Of a stretch of 64,000 bases of DNA, positions 47,561 through 58,140 are shown one piece after another; within the stretch, counting starts at the first letter, position 1, and every line of letters starts with the position of its first letter. The stretch is from Sisyra terminalis (lineage: Eukaryota > Arthropoda > Insecta > Neuroptera > Sisyridae). The notes below the pieces were generated by a model. The model ran no database searches. It was not told the DNA's origin and saw only the letters and a list, made by a program, of their open reading frames with translations. Location: contig OY292278.1 of NCBI GenBank assembly GCA_958496175.1, positions 48,360,001-48,424,000 of the forward strand. The letters run 5' to 3'. The position numbers and the translations under genes are program-made.

Positions 47561-48527
47561 TAGGGGAAGCCCGGGCAAGACGAATATATTAAGGGAAAGG
47601 CTAAAAAACACACACATTTCTAATTTCTAATCAACAACAGCCTTTTTATTATTAATTTGTACTTTAGTTAATCATCTTTAGAAATGCTAGTAAAAAAATA
47701 GAAACTTAAATAAACTCGACATAAATTTTTGACTACAAAAAAAATTGCATATTATCCGTTTTGCCCGACGTCACTGAGTAAAACGGATATATCACCAGGG
47801 CAAAAAGATTAAATAAAGCAAATGGTGTTTTAATCTTCGCAATCATCGCAATAGTAACTACCTAGCCTTAAATATGAAGTACAGTTCTCGTGTGGCCCCC
47901 CTCTTGCATTAGTTGCACTCTATCTAGTCATCTATAGTTGGTTCAATATATACTTCTGAGCATACTAAACATAAACAACTTGTTTCATCCTTCTGATTAG
48001 TCTTTTTAATAATATAATACTAATAATATCACTAATTGCATACTCTTACACCTATACGCTAATGGACTTAATTAAATGTGTATAATTTCGATAAAAAAAG
48101 TATTATTGGGCTAACCGGGCTAAACGAATAGCTATCCGTTTTGCCCATATCCGTCTTGCCCAAAGCACTAATATTCAAAAGATATATTATTCTACTGTAA
48201 AATTTCAACCTGTAATTAAAAATTACAAATACAAATTAAACTTAAAAAAATACGCGATCGAATAAACAGAATCTATTCGTTAACCGTTAATACATAATAT
48301 AAAAAATCATTGTACATAATTTGCCAAAAATCGTAACAAAACAGCAGAAAACTTTTTTTTTTTTTACGACAAGTGCAATCATTTATTCTTTTGAATTAAC
48401 TGTCATGCCATGACTGAGTTGCAGTTTTACCACCTGAATTCATCCAGTAGCGCTATCGATTGTAGATTTTTAATAACATCGAGTATTCGTCTTACCCACA
48501 CTATGCATCTTGCCCGGGATTCCCCTA
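47561..48527. mobile_element. 967-bp TIR element with subterminal repeats
   Basis: TIRs TAGGGGAAGCCCGGGCAAGA (left) and the reverse complement of TAGGGGAATCCCGGGCAAGA (right). Related internal motifs (CCGTTTTGCCCGACG near 47758, CCGTTTTGCCC and CCGTCTTGCCC near 48128-48165, GGGCAAAAAG near 47800) look like spaced binding sites. TA at both ends could be the target site. No transposase frame; non-autonomous. Confidence 0.72.
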
Positions 48528-49945
48528 TCCTAAGATCAACATTAGAATTGGATTTACAATTATTGAATAATTGCTCTATGAAAAACCTACTTCGACAATA
48601 CCAATCTCCACATTTTTTGATTTTATTAAAAACAAGTTTCTTTATTATCCTTCTACTCCTCCTCTATCCTTCTGCACTATCTTTAATTGCTCTTCTAAGC
48701 TTTTAAAATGACCAAGGAGTAGTGAAAAGCAATATATTAATGTTTACAGTGTATCTAAATTTAGTATAGAGAATTTGAGATATAACTTCAAATATGGTCC
48801 GTGTAGTTATATACATTTTCGAAGTGGCCCGCAATATCATTGAGGTTGGCCGCCCCTTATTTCAAGTACCATAAGTTGATTTTTCGATATCTTAAAAAAG
48901 AATATAGTTATTTAATTAAATTGTCCAATTTATATCCAACTAATAGGTGTCCGTTTATTTATTTTAATCAGCATTCATCAGTAAAGCTGCCTTTAAATTG
49001 GAACCATAAGTGAAATAAGAATAAAATATTGGTACAACTATTTAGATTAGACTTGTTTGCAACCTTCATACTTATTTTTGGCGAAACACGCCTAAGATAT
49101 ACCTGAAAACAAAATATTATCAAAATCAATAAACCTGCTACTGAATCATAGGAAAGAATGCAGGTAGGCAGAAATTTACGTTCAAATTATCGACCTTTGA
49201 TCCATAATGATCAATAAATTCCAAGCTGGTGTGAAATTGCAAACGATTCTCTACCTGTTATCAATGGGTGGTATTAAAAAGCATAGTAAAAGCTTGAAGG
49301 CCAAAATGTGTGAAAAAGGTGTCTCTAATAAATTCAGAAAGAGGTGTTAATGTATTTATATTTGACAACAAATAATAAATACCTTAAACTGGTTCCAAAT
49401 TCCTTAAACGACATATTTAAAGCTGCCATTCTCTCATTTTGGCCTTCAAGCTTTAACTATGTAATTTCATATTAATAGTTGAGCATATAATTGAATTTTT
49501 CGTATATATGCAGTTTATTAAATTTTAATGTTTTTACAAATAAACCAACTTTCAAATTTCATTTAATGTTTTTATTGATATGTACTTGATTATATTATAT
49601 GCAAATACATTTTTAATAATTTATCAGAGGACCCGGTGAATTTCATACCACCTAAAATTGAATTGTATCATTGTTGGGCTGGGAATAATTCACAGGAAGT
49701 TACTAGTCATACATATATGATTTAAATAGATCTTTGCTTAAAAATTTATTGACAACAATGTTAATAATTTTAATGGAAATAAATAACTTGATTTAAGCAC
49801 AACGGAAAACCACAAATAATGAATTCATCTGTAAACCAGTTTAAGACCCATAGCTTTAATTACTAATAAAAATATTTATAAAATTTGACTCTTTTAATGG
49901 AAATTTTTTGGAAAATTTTTTACTGGGTAAGCCTTTCGGTCACTA

Positions 49946-50137
49946 TAGAGCAGCGGTTCCTAACCTTTTTCAGCCGCGGACCACCAAGGAAATCAAGCAT
50001 AATGCCAAGGACTCCTGAGTGACAAAAAGGTGCAATTTTCGGACAATATTATATTCTAGTATTCCTTCATTGAATTAAAAAACGAAAAACAATTTTTTCC
50101 AAATGGGACCGCGGACCCCCAGGGGTCCGCGGACCTT
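49946..50137 (+). mobile_element. hAT-like terminal fragment
   Basis: Begins CAGCGGTTCCTAACCTTTTTC followed by GCCGCGGACCACC and, 110 bp on, GGACCGCGGACCCCCAGG, the typical start of many hAT elements (CAG.GGTTC..AACC). The opposite terminus is not found. GGGGTCCGCGGACC forms a short palindrome at 50115-50135. Confidence 0.5.
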
Positions 50138-50616
50138 AAATTTTTTATAAATAGTTGCAGAACAATGCACAATTCTGCTAAGGTTCAAAATCTAGGGATC
50201 AATTTAAAATATTTTTTACCAAGATATATCCCGAAATAATGTTCCAATCTTGTATGAAGATCGGAAGGATTTATCATTAAAATGTTAACATTATAAAGGA
50301 AGGTAAGTAAGTTCCGTGAAAAGGACTTGGTCTCGAATGATACCATGAAAATCCGAACATACGGTCGTGTTTATGTTATTATCTCAATTGTATGAACCGC
50401 ACGCGTTTCACAACCAATATTAAATAATAAAACGTGTCGAGAATTATATAGAGAACAAACGCAATTGTCCCTGTGTATATTTGTCCGTTTGTCCCGCTAC
50501 GAATTGAGCCCTCTAGCACCATCGGACCAGAAAATCATCCCCCAAAACGCCACTGATACATTTCTATATATAAACGAATCCTGCAGCCCCCTCAATGACA
50601 AGTTATTCATTTCATA

Positions 50617-50646
50617 TATATATATCTATATATATATATATATATT
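50617..50646. repeat. (TA)n microsatellite, short
   Basis: Two TA runs separated by TC, about 30 bp in all, in otherwise unique sequence. Confidence 0.85.
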
Positions 50647-51796
50647 CATAATAATATTTGAATGCTCACGTTTTTTGGTCTAAATTGAATAGAAAATCGA
50701 ATCAATGAAGAGGACAAATAAAATAAATAACAAAACCGTTGAACGATTGTGGCGAGAGTCACTCAACAAAATAAAAAAGAAGAAAACATCACCGAAAAAT
50801 TGATATAAATTTCCATTTTTATTATGTCGTAAAGGGAGAAAGAAAACGTTTTTTTTTTTCTTTGAATAATCAATTTACTTTATCGTTCCTCCCATCCCGC
50901 AGGATGCGCGAAATGTTTCACATCTTTCGTTCCAAATCTTTGAGTAAATATATTTCTGTATTATACTATAATAAAAGGCGAATTGTTATCATTGAAATAA
51001 AAAAAAATATATATATGTATATAATAAAGAGACGAACGAGAGAGGGACAGAAAAGGGAGAATACAAAATCTTCATTTCCTGTCTGAGCACAAAAATCATG
51101 ATAGTATTGCCGTGTGATCCGCGCGTTACCCTCCCCCATCCCGGCCCGATCCTCTTCACGCCTTATATAAAAAGATAGAGATATAAAAGAAAATGGTCCT
51201 CGGAATAATATCGTAAACTTGCCAAATCCTATACGGAATTGTGACTTTTATGATTCGGAATGAAGCTCGAGAAAAATGAACGAAAGCTCCCTGAATCGGA
51301 GCTTTGCTCCGTTCGTTCACGATTTTCGTATTTATTCTGTTTATATTGTTCGGTTTTATTTAGATTTTTTCTCTATTTTATTAAACAAAAAATAAAATAA
51401 AATAGATCTGAGGGTTTTTTTGCTTTATCATCAATTTTAAGCGACAGCTGTGTTTGTTGTGGCTTTATCATTTTATTGTTGACTAAGATAAGAATTGAAA
51501 AAAAAAAGTTGGAATTCTTTGAGCACTTATAAAATGGGCTCAAGTTAAGAAAAAGGACTTAAAAGTTCTGCTATGGCTAAATTCACAATTTTAATTGTTA
51601 TGGTTAATCAAATGAAGAATAAATGATTGAATATTAATCAAATAAGATTTTTTCGCTGACTTTGAACAGTTATAATGTGTATACAATATATAAAATATAT
51701 TGCGGCCCAATGTATGTAGTATAATTTAATTTAATAATATATAAAAATCATACCATAAACACAAATTTGAACCGAAGTTCAAAGAAAAATATTCGT

Positions 51797-51845
51797 GACG
51801 TATTGCCCCGATACGTATTTCGATTACCAAGCAATCTTCCTCATG
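51797..51845 (-). ncRNA. Hammerhead-like motif, unit 1 (one core change)
   Basis: On the minus strand: ATGAGGA (C3 changed to A), an extra A, helix II GATTGC...AATC, GAAA (51821-51818), helix III ACGTAT...ATACGT, then GTC ending at 51797. Two extra bases (AT) lie between GAA and helix III, as in unit 3. Confidence 0.45.
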
Positions 51846-52137
51846 ATCATCATTCATAATCCTTGCATTTTTTAATCTTAATCTTTATTGAATTAATCGA
51901 GAAATTCTTTCAGAATTCGACAATATTGTTATCCTTGAAGTCTTCATCATGGGTCTTTGGAGCTTATGCCTGAATTCCAAGCTTTATCGAAAGATTTTTA
52001 AACGATAAGAATCGTGTGTATACAATGTATAAAATATATTGCGGTCCAATTTATGTATAGAATAATTTAATATAATAATATATAAAAATCATACTGTAAA
52101 CACAAATTTGAACAGAAGTTCAAAGAAAAATATTCGT

Positions 52138-52185
52138 GACGTATTGCCCAGATATGTATTTCCATTGCCAAGCAATCTTTCCAAC
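52138..52185 (-). ncRNA. Degenerate hammerhead-like motif, unit 2
   Basis: Same family as units 1 and 3, but the CUGANGA box is destroyed (AAAGATTGC follows GTTGG) and helix II is mismatched (GATTGC against AATG). The GTC end is kept at 52138-52140. Predicted inactive. Confidence 0.4.
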
Positions 52186-52215
52186 TGCTTTGTGATGAAT
52201 CATCGCCACAAAACC

Positions 52216-52264
52216 ACTGAGGAAGATTGCTTGGCAATCGAAATACGTATCTGGGCAATACGTC
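52216..52264 (+). ncRNA. Hammerhead-like motif, unit 3 (both boxes intact)
   Basis: CTGAGGA (52217-52223), an extra A, helix II GATTGC...GCAATC (52225-52239), GAAA (52240-52243), helix III ACGTAT (52245-52250) with ATACGT (52258-52263), then C after GT, giving GTC at 52262-52264. An AT insertion separates GAA from helix III. Because of this and the extra base before helix II, cleavage activity is uncertain. Confidence 0.5.
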
Positions 52265-52496
52265 ACGAATATTTTTCTTTGAACTTCTGTTGAAATTTAT
52301 GTTTATGATATGATTTTAATATATTATTATATTAAATTATACTACATAAATTGGACCGCAATTTATTCTATATATTGTATACACAATTGAATATTAAGTT
52401 TAAATCAAGAAATCCGCTTCTTTATTCGTATACATTAAGCCGGTAGTTTTATTAAACCACTTTAACAAAACGAAAAACTAAAATTTTTTCAATTTT

Positions 52497-52735
52497 CATC
52501 CAAGCATCTTTTGTATTCAGTTTTACTCAATCAAGAGTGCTTGCCATGGAGAAACAGATGACAATCGCATGGTGTCAATTCCCAAATATAAGTTGGATGA
52601 AAAAAAATTTCCTTCACCATACTGCTGAAACTTCTGCCAGATCATTAAAGTCATAAGAAATTTGAGATTGTCCTCTATGAACACAATATTTCTTTTGGTC
52701 AACTTTTATTTACAGATGGTCCAATTTTGGATGAA
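52497..52735. repeat. Dispersed repeat, copy 1 (partner at 63740)
   Basis: Shares with 63740-63995 in the same orientation: ATCAAGAGTGCTTGCCATGG, GATGACAAT, TATAAGTTGGATG, ATCATTAAAGTCAT and TTATTTACAG. Noncoding, no ends recognised. Confidence 0.6.
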
Positions 52736-53089
52736 AGAGATCTAAAATAAGCTTTTAAGAATCAAGCATTAACTTATGGTATTTGGTATCCTTCCAGTTC
52801 TATAATATTCCAAGTTAATTCTTCTAGAACCTTATCATGGTTTGGCCAATATTTGGGTCATTTTATCAGCTTTTAACCGTTTTATTGGATTATTGGATCT
52901 ATGAAGTTACTTGTCATCATTTTCCATAAAGAAAAGCTTAATTTATATATGTTGGATCAAGAATTTCTCGAAAAAATTATGGTCTAACGAGTTGTTGTTT
53001 CAACGCATCTGGGATCTTAAGATTATTCATCTAATGATCAAAAGATTTTTCAACCTTTCCTCTCCAAATTTTCTTTTGGAAAGCTTGTA

Positions 53090-53530
53090 AATTTCAGAAG
53101 AGCTTTATTGGAATATGTGTAGGAGTTATTGGGTTTTTTTCGAGCTTTTTCAAGGCATTTTTTTCAGAGAGATGTTAGATTCAAAATTTATACTGAATTT
53201 CACCCTAACACTTCATTTTAGATGTTACCTTAATCAAACTTTTGAATCTATTAATATTTTTTGCAGAGTATATAGTCGTCAATAGAAGCTTTCAATCAAA
53301 GCTTTAAGATATAATGGGATCTGAAGATCAGACCACTTATAAGTAGATTTATTTTGAAGTTTGTTACTTTTCAATCATTGTCATTAAATTTTATTTTGGG
53401 AAACTTGCAAATTTCAAAAGAGCTTTATTGGAATATGTGTAGGGGTTATTTGGTTTTTTTCGAGCTTTTTCAAGGCAATTTTTTTCAGAGGGATTTTAGA
53501 TTCATAATTTATACTTAATTTCACCCTATT
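53090..53530. repeat. Tandem duplication, about 308-bp period
   Basis: The segment from AGAGCTTTATTGGAATATGT through TTTTTCGAGCTTTTTCAAGG and AATTTCACCCTA occurs at about 53098-53215 and again at about 53410-53530. Noncoding. Confidence 0.7.
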
Positions 53531-53689
53531 ATAATATTTAAATGTTTTCTTAATCAAATTTCACAATATAAAAATATTTTAAAAAATATTTATCGATCAA
53601 AAATTTAAGATATAAACATAAAAAATTGATTTTGAATTTTTTCGGTCTAATCATTTCCTAATAGAGCAATACTAAAATTATAATAAGGG

Positions 53690-54255
53690 ATGATTTTTAG
53701 GGATGAATCACTCTCTGAAAAACTGGTACAGAAGATTTCGTAGATTCTAGACCTCCGGAAATTATTCCTTGAACTTCATGTATGTTAATGAAATGAGGCA
53801 AAATTAAAGCTGATTGTACCATAAAAATAAGTTTCATAGATTCAGGGTTTTGTCTCTCTTTTTCTGGTTAGCTCCACATCTATTTTCTCTCTTTTCTGCC
53901 AAAGAATCATCACCCCGTAACAGAAGCTTTTGACCCGAAATTTGAGATAACATAAAAAAATCGATTTTAAAATTTGGCGTTGTAATCATCCCCTAACAAA
54001 TGGTAGGTACTAAAATTTTAAAAGGGGTTGATTTTTAGGGTTGAATCCCTCTTCTGAAAAATCGCTCAAAGTTCTTGTATTGTTTTTTAGTTACTAAGTC
54101 CTCGGAAATTATGATTTCAACTACCTGTATGTTAAACATACATGGCAAAATTAATGCTGGTTGTATCATAGAAATATAGTTCCATAGATTCAGGGTTTTG
54201 TCTCTCTTTTTCTGGTTACCTCCATAATTATTTTATCTTTTCTGCCAAATAATCA
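53690..54255. repeat. Tandem duplication, about 340-bp period
   Basis: Two diverged units share AGATTCAGGGTTTTGTCTCT, CTTTTTCTGGTTA and CTGTATGTTAA-type sequence at 53698-53905 and 54038-54245. Noncoding; probably the same repeat class as 53.1-53.5 kb. Confidence 0.65.
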
Positions 54256-55253
54256 TCTCCCTATATAAAAATACTGGATCGTTGGATCTTTGGGCTTGAA
54301 ATCAATGGATTTGAAACATACCACTCGAACCAAACTTGAAAATTTCACCCCTCAAGCATTCTTAAAACCTTAACTTCCACTTTCATCCCTAAGACTCCCA
54401 TAAAAAATAGATCTATTGCAAACGATTCCCCATTTACATTTCTTACGTACGTTTCCCATTTCATTCATTCAAAATCCTAAATACGGGAATTTATTGGAAT
54501 TGCTTTTATATTTTCGCGAACGCGAAAAAGAGAATATTCAGCAGAGAGTGTGGGGGGAGCGGGGGTGGTGTGGCGGACGCGAATTCTTTATAGCTCTTTA
54601 TAATGCTCTTTTCTCTGAGCAAAACGCTACAAATTTTATTTTTATATCTTTAAATAAAATATAAAAAAAATAGAATTTGCGGCACAGAAGAAAAGTTCTT
54701 CATCCCCCACATGCCACGCCATCAATCCGGGGAGCTTTTAAGCCCTCGTTCAGTTCAGCATGCGCCCTTTTTATATTACTATCAAAGAAGCTTTTTTCCG
54801 TCCGTCCGCCTCATACGCATAAACGTTAAATAAAAAGATTAGTTTTGATCAAAAACTTTGACTAAAATCATAAAAAAATTATAATTTATCTTGAAGTCTT
54901 TAACGGGAGCTTTGTACCGGAAAATGGGATGGGCGATTGTTACTTTTCACGTTAAACAATCAATTTTCTAAGTCATGCGAAAACTCAATTTGAAACGATG
55001 TGGGAATAATTTTCAATTGGCCAAAGCTGTGGAGAGTAATTTTCGATTATTACCTGAAGCGTTGTCTGACAAAACTAAATTAATTTCGACGTTATCAATT
55101 TCATCGAGAGATAGAACTTTAATTATTGGCCCTTTGGTCGATTAATGGAAATGCATTAATGGACATCTAAGGCTAATTTTGATCCTAATTCTCTACCAAA
55201 AGAAGTTTTTCTTGTTTAACAGTAACACAGAAGTAGGAAAATCATACATACGC
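54256..55253. other. Unique block
   Basis: Contains TTTTCGCGAACGCGAAAA, a 16-18 bp palindrome near 54511-54528, and GC-richer sequence (GGGGGGAGCGGGGGTGGTGT near 54550). Open frame 54416-54664 has no domain. No gene called. Confidence 0.3.
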
Positions 55254-55632
55254 ATTAGACTGACTCAAAAAAAATGATGAGCTTTTTTTTCTTAATTATA
55301 TCGAAAATATTGTTGGGAATGACAAAAAAAAAATTCTGTAAAAGTTTAAGCTCTTAATATTAATACTAAAAGGTGCCGCATCGCAAATTTCGATTTTCCA
55401 TTTAAATAACATGGGAACAATATTGTCTTGCATTTTGGAATTTTATAGCTCACGTTGGAGACAATATTTCGGAATGACCAAGGTATATTCTTGTAGAAAA
55501 TTGAACGATCTACAAAAAATGTCTCAAACAAGTTTTTGATATATTTATTCCTTCAAAAGTTATTCGAGGTCAAAGTTGAAGTAAAAAGAAATTTTAATAT
55601 TTTTTCAATTTTTTGACGCAACCATCAATTTT
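55254..55632. mobile_element. Family B, left half only
   Basis: Starts TTAGACTGACTCAAAAAAAA and follows the family B left arm to the hairpin centre (GACGCAACCATCAATTTTA), where it is cut and joined to the inverted-duplication block at 55633. Confidence 0.7.
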
Positions 55633-56398
55633 ATTAGTTAATTTTATTCGTGTTTGAAATGGACAGTTGAAAGCTCTTTCAATTGAGCTTTCATGATTTC
55701 TTCACAGAGGAATTTGCCAAAGGTAATTGTTTTTACGTGGAGGATATTTTTTATCAAATATATCAATCAATAAACTTTCATAAACTCTCATAAAAATAAC
55801 TAAAGAAAATCAAAAGATTTTTGAGCAAGTCTATGTAGTTTTCTTCAAATTTTCCAATCCTAGAATTTTCTTCTTCCGGTTTAAATACTGCAGAGCTAAT
55901 GCAAAGATTTGAAACCAATTTCAGGGTAGTTTTTTTAACCTCCAAAAAATTTACCCTACACCCCAAAGAATTGCACTTGCACTGTTTCATACTAATCAAA
56001 TTAAAAATTAGTAAAAGATTTTTCATTTTCAACTAAAATCAAATTTATCAACCTAATAGTTTCTAGGATATATCAAAACGAATCGAATTTAAATTTTAAG
56101 AATTTTTCAAAAAAATTTCCACGCTAAAGTTCTTTCCCTCGTCCGAAATACCACAAGTATGTTGCAAAGATCTGAGTCTATTATCAAAGTAGTTTTCCGT
56201 ATAAAAATTACTTTAGGAATGCCCAAATTATGCATCGGGTCCTCATTGGGTCCCAATGGAGCATGCCATCCCAAATCCCAATTGGAATTCAATTAGTGTA
56301 ACAATGGGAAAATTCCCTATGTAAGCCTTCAGAGAGGGGCCCAACATTGAAATTAAAAATATTATAAATTCTCCCCCATTGTAGACCATGTAAACCAA
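55633..56398 (-). repeat. Inverted copy of 6678-7405
   Basis: Reverse complement of the 6.7-7.4 kb block with scattered substitutions and small indels. Together with family B copy 3 it mirrors 5302-7405 as a unit about 50 kb away. Confidence 0.7.
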
Positions 56399-57436
56399 GA
56401 CTGATTGAAAAAAAATGACGATTTTTTTTTCTTATTTATATCGAAAATAATTTTAGGAATGACAAAAAAAAATCCTGTGAAAGTTTAAGCTCTTAATATT
56501 AATATTAAGAGGTGGCGCATCGCAAATTTCGATTTTCCATTTAATAACATGGGAACAATATTTTCTTGCACTTTGAAATTTTATAGTTCACGTTGATGAC
56601 AATATTTCGGAATGATCAAAGTATATTCTTGTAGAAAATTGAACGTTCTACAAAAAACAAGTTTTTAATATATTTATTCCTTCAAAAGTTATTCGAGGTC
56701 AAAGTTGAACTAAAGAGAAATTTTAATATTTTTTCAACTTTTTGACGCAACCATCAATTTAAAGAGAAAATTTGATAGGACATTTTTTGTAGAGCACTTT
56801 TTTTCCTATAACTTCTCTCTATAAAAGTTTTTGATATTTTTCACAGGTCCAAAGATATTTAATTAAAATTAAAAAAATAATTTTTATGTTAAAAATAGAA
56901 TAATTCAGGGAATATTATTAATTTAAAACAATAAAATTACGAATATTTTCAGTTCATTGCAAATAACTTAGAACCTGGGAAAATATCAAAAACTTTTATA
57001 AAGATAAGTTATAGAAAAAAAAGTGCTCTAAAAAATTGTCCTATAAAATTTTCTCATAAAATTGATGGATGCGTCAAAAAATTGAAAAAATATTAAAATT
57101 TCTCTTTAGCTCAACTTTGACCTCGAATAACTTTTGAAGGAATAAATGTATCAAAAACTTGTACGAGATTTTTTTTTGTAGATCGTTTAATTTTCTATAA
57201 GAATATACCTTAATCATTTCGAAATATTGTCACCAACGTGAGCTATAAAATTCCAAAGTGCAAGAGAGTATTGTTCTCATGTTATTTAAATGGAAAATCG
57301 AAATTTGCGATGCGGCACATCACTTAATATTAGTATTAAGAGCTTAAACTTTCACAGGATATTTTTTTGTCATTCCCAACAATATTTTCGATATAATTAA
57401 GAAAAAAAATCCATCATTTTTTTTGAATCAGTCTAA
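56398..57436. mobile_element. Long-palindrome element, family B copy 3
   Basis: Ends AGACTGATTGAAAAAAAATG and GAATCAGTCTAA, full mirrored arms, core palindrome near 56490 and 57325. It lies 160 bp downstream of the coiled-coil gene stop codon and is part of the block that mirrors 5.3-7.4 kb. Confidence 0.75.
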
Positions 57437-57519
57437 TAAGCATTGATATTAGATCTTGAAAAAAATCCAGCAAAAACAATCAACCCTCATCACTAATTTG
57501 GCTTCTATCTTTAAGTCTT

Positions 57520-57525
57520 TTTATT
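57520..57525 (-). terminator. Candidate poly(A) signal of the coiled-coil gene
   Basis: AATAAA on the minus strand, 73 nt after the stop codon, in unique sequence between the gene and the palindromic element ending at 57436. Position and spacing fit a short 3'UTR. Confidence 0.6.
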
Positions 57526-57597
57526 GAAAAAAAAAATCAGGCTCCAATGATTTTTATATTTTTTTTTAATTTAACGCCTCAATACACTTCACAGTTT

Positions 57598-58140
57598 CTA
57601 TTTCGACATAAGTAATTTTCGTTTACCGTCCCCACACATTTGAACATTCAAATTTTCTTCCTTTGAATTGTCCATTGCTTCAACTTCTTCATAATCTTCG
57701 AAATCGATCAAATTTGAATCAAATTCCACAATTTTTGCAACATCCTTTTCAATATTAACGATTGCCTCTTCCACTGGAATTACCACAGAGCTTACGCAAA
57801 TAATTTGAGATTTAATAACATGAGTTGCATTCTCACTATATTTCAATTGAAATGAATAGGGAAGTTCAGCAGTTTGGGAGCTTTTGTTTGCCATAGAAGA
57901 CAAAGCTTTGCTTTCCAAATCAGCTTGAATTTCTTGATCAAAAGTAAGCTTTTTGGGAGTTGGTAAAGTAGTTTTGTTTTGTTGTTGGATAATGCTTTTC
58001 AAACGCTTTATTTCTAACGTTTTTTGGATGATTTCTTGGTCAAAAAAATGACTTACGTTATTTCCATTGAACCACATAATTGTTTGCAAAAATTGATTTT
58101 TCTTCTTTTCACTAACTAAACTTGCCTTCATTAGACAAAT
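57598..58140 (-). CDS. Coiled-coil gene exon 3 (last)
   Basis: Encodes residues 169-348, starting ICLMKASLVSEKKK and ending KRKLLMSK with TAG. The long uninterrupted frame in very AT-rich DNA, the matching phases and the downstream AATAAA support this exon. Intron 2 (60935-58141, 2,795 bp) contains a decayed non-LTR retroelement on the opposite strand. Confidence 0.75.
   Translation of the reverse strand: MCLMKASLVSEKKKNQFLQTIMWFNGNNVSHFFDQEIIQKTLEIKRLKSIIQQQNKTTLPTPKKLTFDQEIQADLESKALSSMANKSSQTAELPYSFQLKYSENATHVIKSQIICVSSVVIPVEEAIVNIEKDVAKIVEFDSNLIDFEDYEEVEAMDNSKEENLNVQMCGDGKRKLLMSK

Larger units (their letters stand above)
48528..51675. other. AT-rich spacer and unique block
   Basis: 48.5-49.9 kb is AT-rich with a GTGGCCCGCAATATC...GGTTGGCCGCCCC phrase near 48823-48857, reminiscent of eroded hAT ends. 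50.4-51.5 kb is GC-richer and unique (CGCGCGTTACCCTCCCCCATCC near 51120), with a GGAGCTTT/AAAGCTCC mirror near 51285-51305. No gene. Confidence 0.3.
51676..52384. repeat. Three-unit hammerhead-bearing repeat (retrozyme-like candidate)
   Basis: Two direct units start TGTGTATACAAT at 51676 and 52015 (period 339 bp); a third, partial unit is inverted and ends TTGTATACACA at 52384. Each carries the block AAGTTCAAAGAAAAATATTC followed by a hammerhead-like motif. There is no coding sequence. Tandem units of a few hundred bp with a hammerhead match the layout published for metazoan retrozymes; the family assignment is inference. Confidence 0.6.

Noticed and set aside
54416..54664. 82-codon frame on the plus strand
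   Set aside because: Overlaps a G-rich and palindromic stretch, no domain, no splice partners recognised.
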